DNA from: Anaerolineales bacterium
GTDB taxonomy: Bacteria > Chloroflexota > Anaerolineae > Anaerolineales > UBA4823
Length of the DNA: 7,223 nt
Reading direction: 5' to 3'
Assembly: GCA_026415275.1 (NCBI GenBank)
Contig: JAOAHK010000123.1
Span: forward strand, 1-7,223
Of this stretch, positions 6,817 through 7,223 are shown piece after piece. A program made the translations under genes and the position numbers. The first letter of the stretch is position 1. Each line of letters begins with the position of its first letter. The notes under the pieces were generated by a model. It ran no database searches. It was not told the origin of the DNA and saw nothing but the letters and a program-made list of their open reading frames with translations.

Positions 6817-6829
6817 CACCTCCTTTCCT
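6817..6829 (-). promoter_or_regulatory. rpsU ribosome binding site, complementary to the 3' end of the operon
   Basis: On the minus strand this reads AGGAAAGGAGGTG and includes a full AGGAGG core. It decides the TTG start of rpsU. The same 13 bases can pair, with one G-U, to the segment at 6310-6322 just past the infA stop codon. Sequestration of this site is a hypothesis described in the findings. Confidence 0.75.
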
Positions 6830-6840
6830 TATCAAAGAAT

Positions 6841-6876
6841 AAAAAACTCGGCTGTGGTTCGCGCAGGCAGCCGAGT
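6841..6876 (-). terminator. Terminator-type hairpin in the rpsU leader (candidate attenuator)
   Basis: On the minus strand ACTCGGCTG (6876-6868) pairs perfectly with CAGCCGAGT (6854-6846), 9 pairs around a 13-base loop, followed immediately by five more T residues (6845-6841). This is a textbook intrinsic terminator. It ends only about 12 bases before the rpsU ribosome site, leaving no room for a promoter between them, so rpsU transcription must pass through it. It may act as a conditional attenuator or as a backup stop for the rRNA operon. Confidence 0.75.
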
Positions 6877-6965
6877 GGAAACAACGGTATCCTTCAAACC
6901 TTCTTCGTCAATCGGCAAGTTCCTCCAATCGGTAAAGCCCAAAACTGGCGCGAACGCTCAAAGTA

Positions 6966-6994
6966 ATTATACCGCAAAACTTAAAAAATGGTGA
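6966..6994 (-). promoter_or_regulatory. Probable housekeeping promoter of rpsU-infA
   Basis: A perfect TATAAT -10 hexamer (6971-6966, minus strand) is preceded by a T-rich spacer. The -35 position holds only a poor match (CACCAT, 6994-6989, at spacing 17). Transcription would start near 6959, giving a leader of about 150 bases before rpsU. Its place between the 5S terminator and the leader hairpin fits an independent promoter. Confidence 0.55.
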
Positions 6995-7000
6995 GAAAAA

Positions 7001-7012
7001 AGCAATAAAAAA
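7001..7012 (-). terminator. T-run ending the rRNA transcript after 5S
   Basis: Right after the 5S closing helix the minus strand reads TTTTTTATTGC. The helix formed by the two ends of 5S (15 pairs when the flanking A6/T6 are included, 7007-7021 with 7128-7142) can serve as the terminator stem, so the 5S end and the terminator share one structure. Confidence 0.6.
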
Positions 7013-7015
7013 GTC

Positions 7016-7133
7016 TCTTGGCAATGACCTACTCTCCCAGGGGGTCGCCCCCCAAGTACCATCGGCGCTGACGGGCTTAACTGCCGGGTTCGGGATGTGA
7101 CCGGGTGTACCTCCGTCGCTCCAATCACCAAGA
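7016..7133 (-). rRNA. rrf: 5S ribosomal RNA
   Basis: The minus strand shows the conserved 5S core: CCGAACCCGGCAGTTAAGCC followed by AGCGCCGATGGTACT, then the helix IV/V segment with TGGGGGGCGACCCCCTGG and GAGAGTAGGTC. The ends TCTTGGTGAT and ATTGCCAAGA form helix I. The mature ends are estimated to within a few bases from this helix; length is about 116-118, normal for bacterial 5S. It is probably the last gene of an rRNA operon whose 23S lies off the right edge. Confidence 0.95.
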
Positions 7134-7142
7134 GACTTTTTT

Positions 7143-7213
7143 GACGATGTTAATAAACCTAACAACTGAACAAGAACAGACTGCGAAAAGGTTCGAGTTC
7201 TCCGCATCACGGG
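7143..7213 (-). other. Probable 23S-5S spacer, perhaps including the extreme 3' end of 23S
   Basis: In minus-strand order this is the sequence just upstream of 5S. It contains CCCGTGATGCGG and CGAACCTT near its upstream edge, loosely like the 23S 3' terminus (CCGTGAGGCTTAACCTT in Escherichia coli), followed by AT-rich spacer. I cannot fix the 23S boundary from so few bases. No tRNA is visible here. Confidence 0.4.
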
Positions 7214-7223
7214 CTGTCTCTTA
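7214..7223. other. Probable Tn5/Nextera adapter remnant at the contig end
   Basis: The last ten bases, CTGTCTCTTA, are identical to the first ten of the Tn5 mosaic end CTGTCTCTTATACACATCT used in tagmentation libraries, and they sit exactly at the window edge. They are more likely untrimmed adapter than genomic sequence. Confidence 0.8.

Noticed and set aside
6811..6819. GTG 6819 as the rpsU start
   Set aside because: The AGGAGG core abuts the GTG with no spacing; TTG 6810 is at normal distance and fits the family N-terminus.
6641..6994. 117-codon open frame on the plus strand opposite rpsU and its leader
   Set aside because: No ribosome site, antisense to a well-supported ribosomal protein gene and a promoter.
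6908..7210. 100-codon open frame on the minus strand across the 5S gene
   Set aside because: It runs straight through 5S rRNA and the spacer; chance frame over structural RNA.
1..7223. CRISPR arrays, insertion sequences, tRNA genes, att sites
   Set aside because: Looked for spaced repeats, transposase-like frames, terminal inverted repeats and tRNA cores; none seen.

Overview
The window looks like the end of a short-read contig from an anaerobic, probably uncultured bacterium. A Chloroflexota (Anaerolineae-like) source is my best guess. The grounds are a ferredoxin-dependent pyruvate oxidoreductase (anaerobic metabolism), an ECF sigma/anti-sigma pair whose large outer domain carries an LPPGFE-type motif often seen in that phylum, GC near 50 %, and free use of TTG starts. 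The taxonomic call is inference; the protein families are read from the sequence.

Layout. (1) Positions 1-2607 (+) hold the C-terminal ~870 residues of a pyruvate:ferredoxin oxidoreductase (nifJ); its N-terminal third lies off the left edge. (2) After a strong hairpin comes a 329-residue dihydroorotate-dehydrogenase-like FMN barrel protein (2684-3673, +) that lacks the usual catalytic loop. (3) A bidirectional terminator (about 3691-3740) separates it from a converging minus-strand operon: an ECF sigma factor (4779-5330) whose stop codon overlaps the start of a zinc-finger membrane anti-sigma factor (3769-4782). (4) A divergent intergenic region (5331-5477) carries a candidate sigma-autoregulated promoter and, on the other strand, the promoter region of a toxin-antitoxin pair: a ribbon-helix-helix antitoxin (5478-5786) and a PIN-domain VapC-type toxin (5790-6236). 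(5) A second convergent hairpin (6253-6275) separates vapC from a minus-strand translation operon, rpsU-infA (S21 and IF-1). This operon has its own promoter and a leader containing a terminator-type hairpin. (6) Upstream of it on the same strand lies a 5S rRNA gene (about 7016-7133), preceded by what is probably the 23S-5S spacer and perhaps the last bases of 23S. The last ten bases (7214-7223) match the Tn5/Nextera mosaic end and are probably adapter, not genome.

How the parts relate. NifJ interconverts pyruvate and acetyl-CoA with ferredoxin, and the adjacent flavoprotein is a plausible redox partner. The sigma/anti-sigma operon is a one-component envelope-sensing switch. The rRNA end plus rpsU-infA forms a translation block.

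The most interesting non-coding signals are in that last block. rpsU appears to lie behind an attenuator. A 13-nt stretch directly after the infA stop codon is complementary, with one G-U pair, to the rpsU Shine-Dalgarno region, suggesting possible feedback within the transcript. No clearly new multi-gene system is visible; the novelty is regulatory and needs comparative testing.
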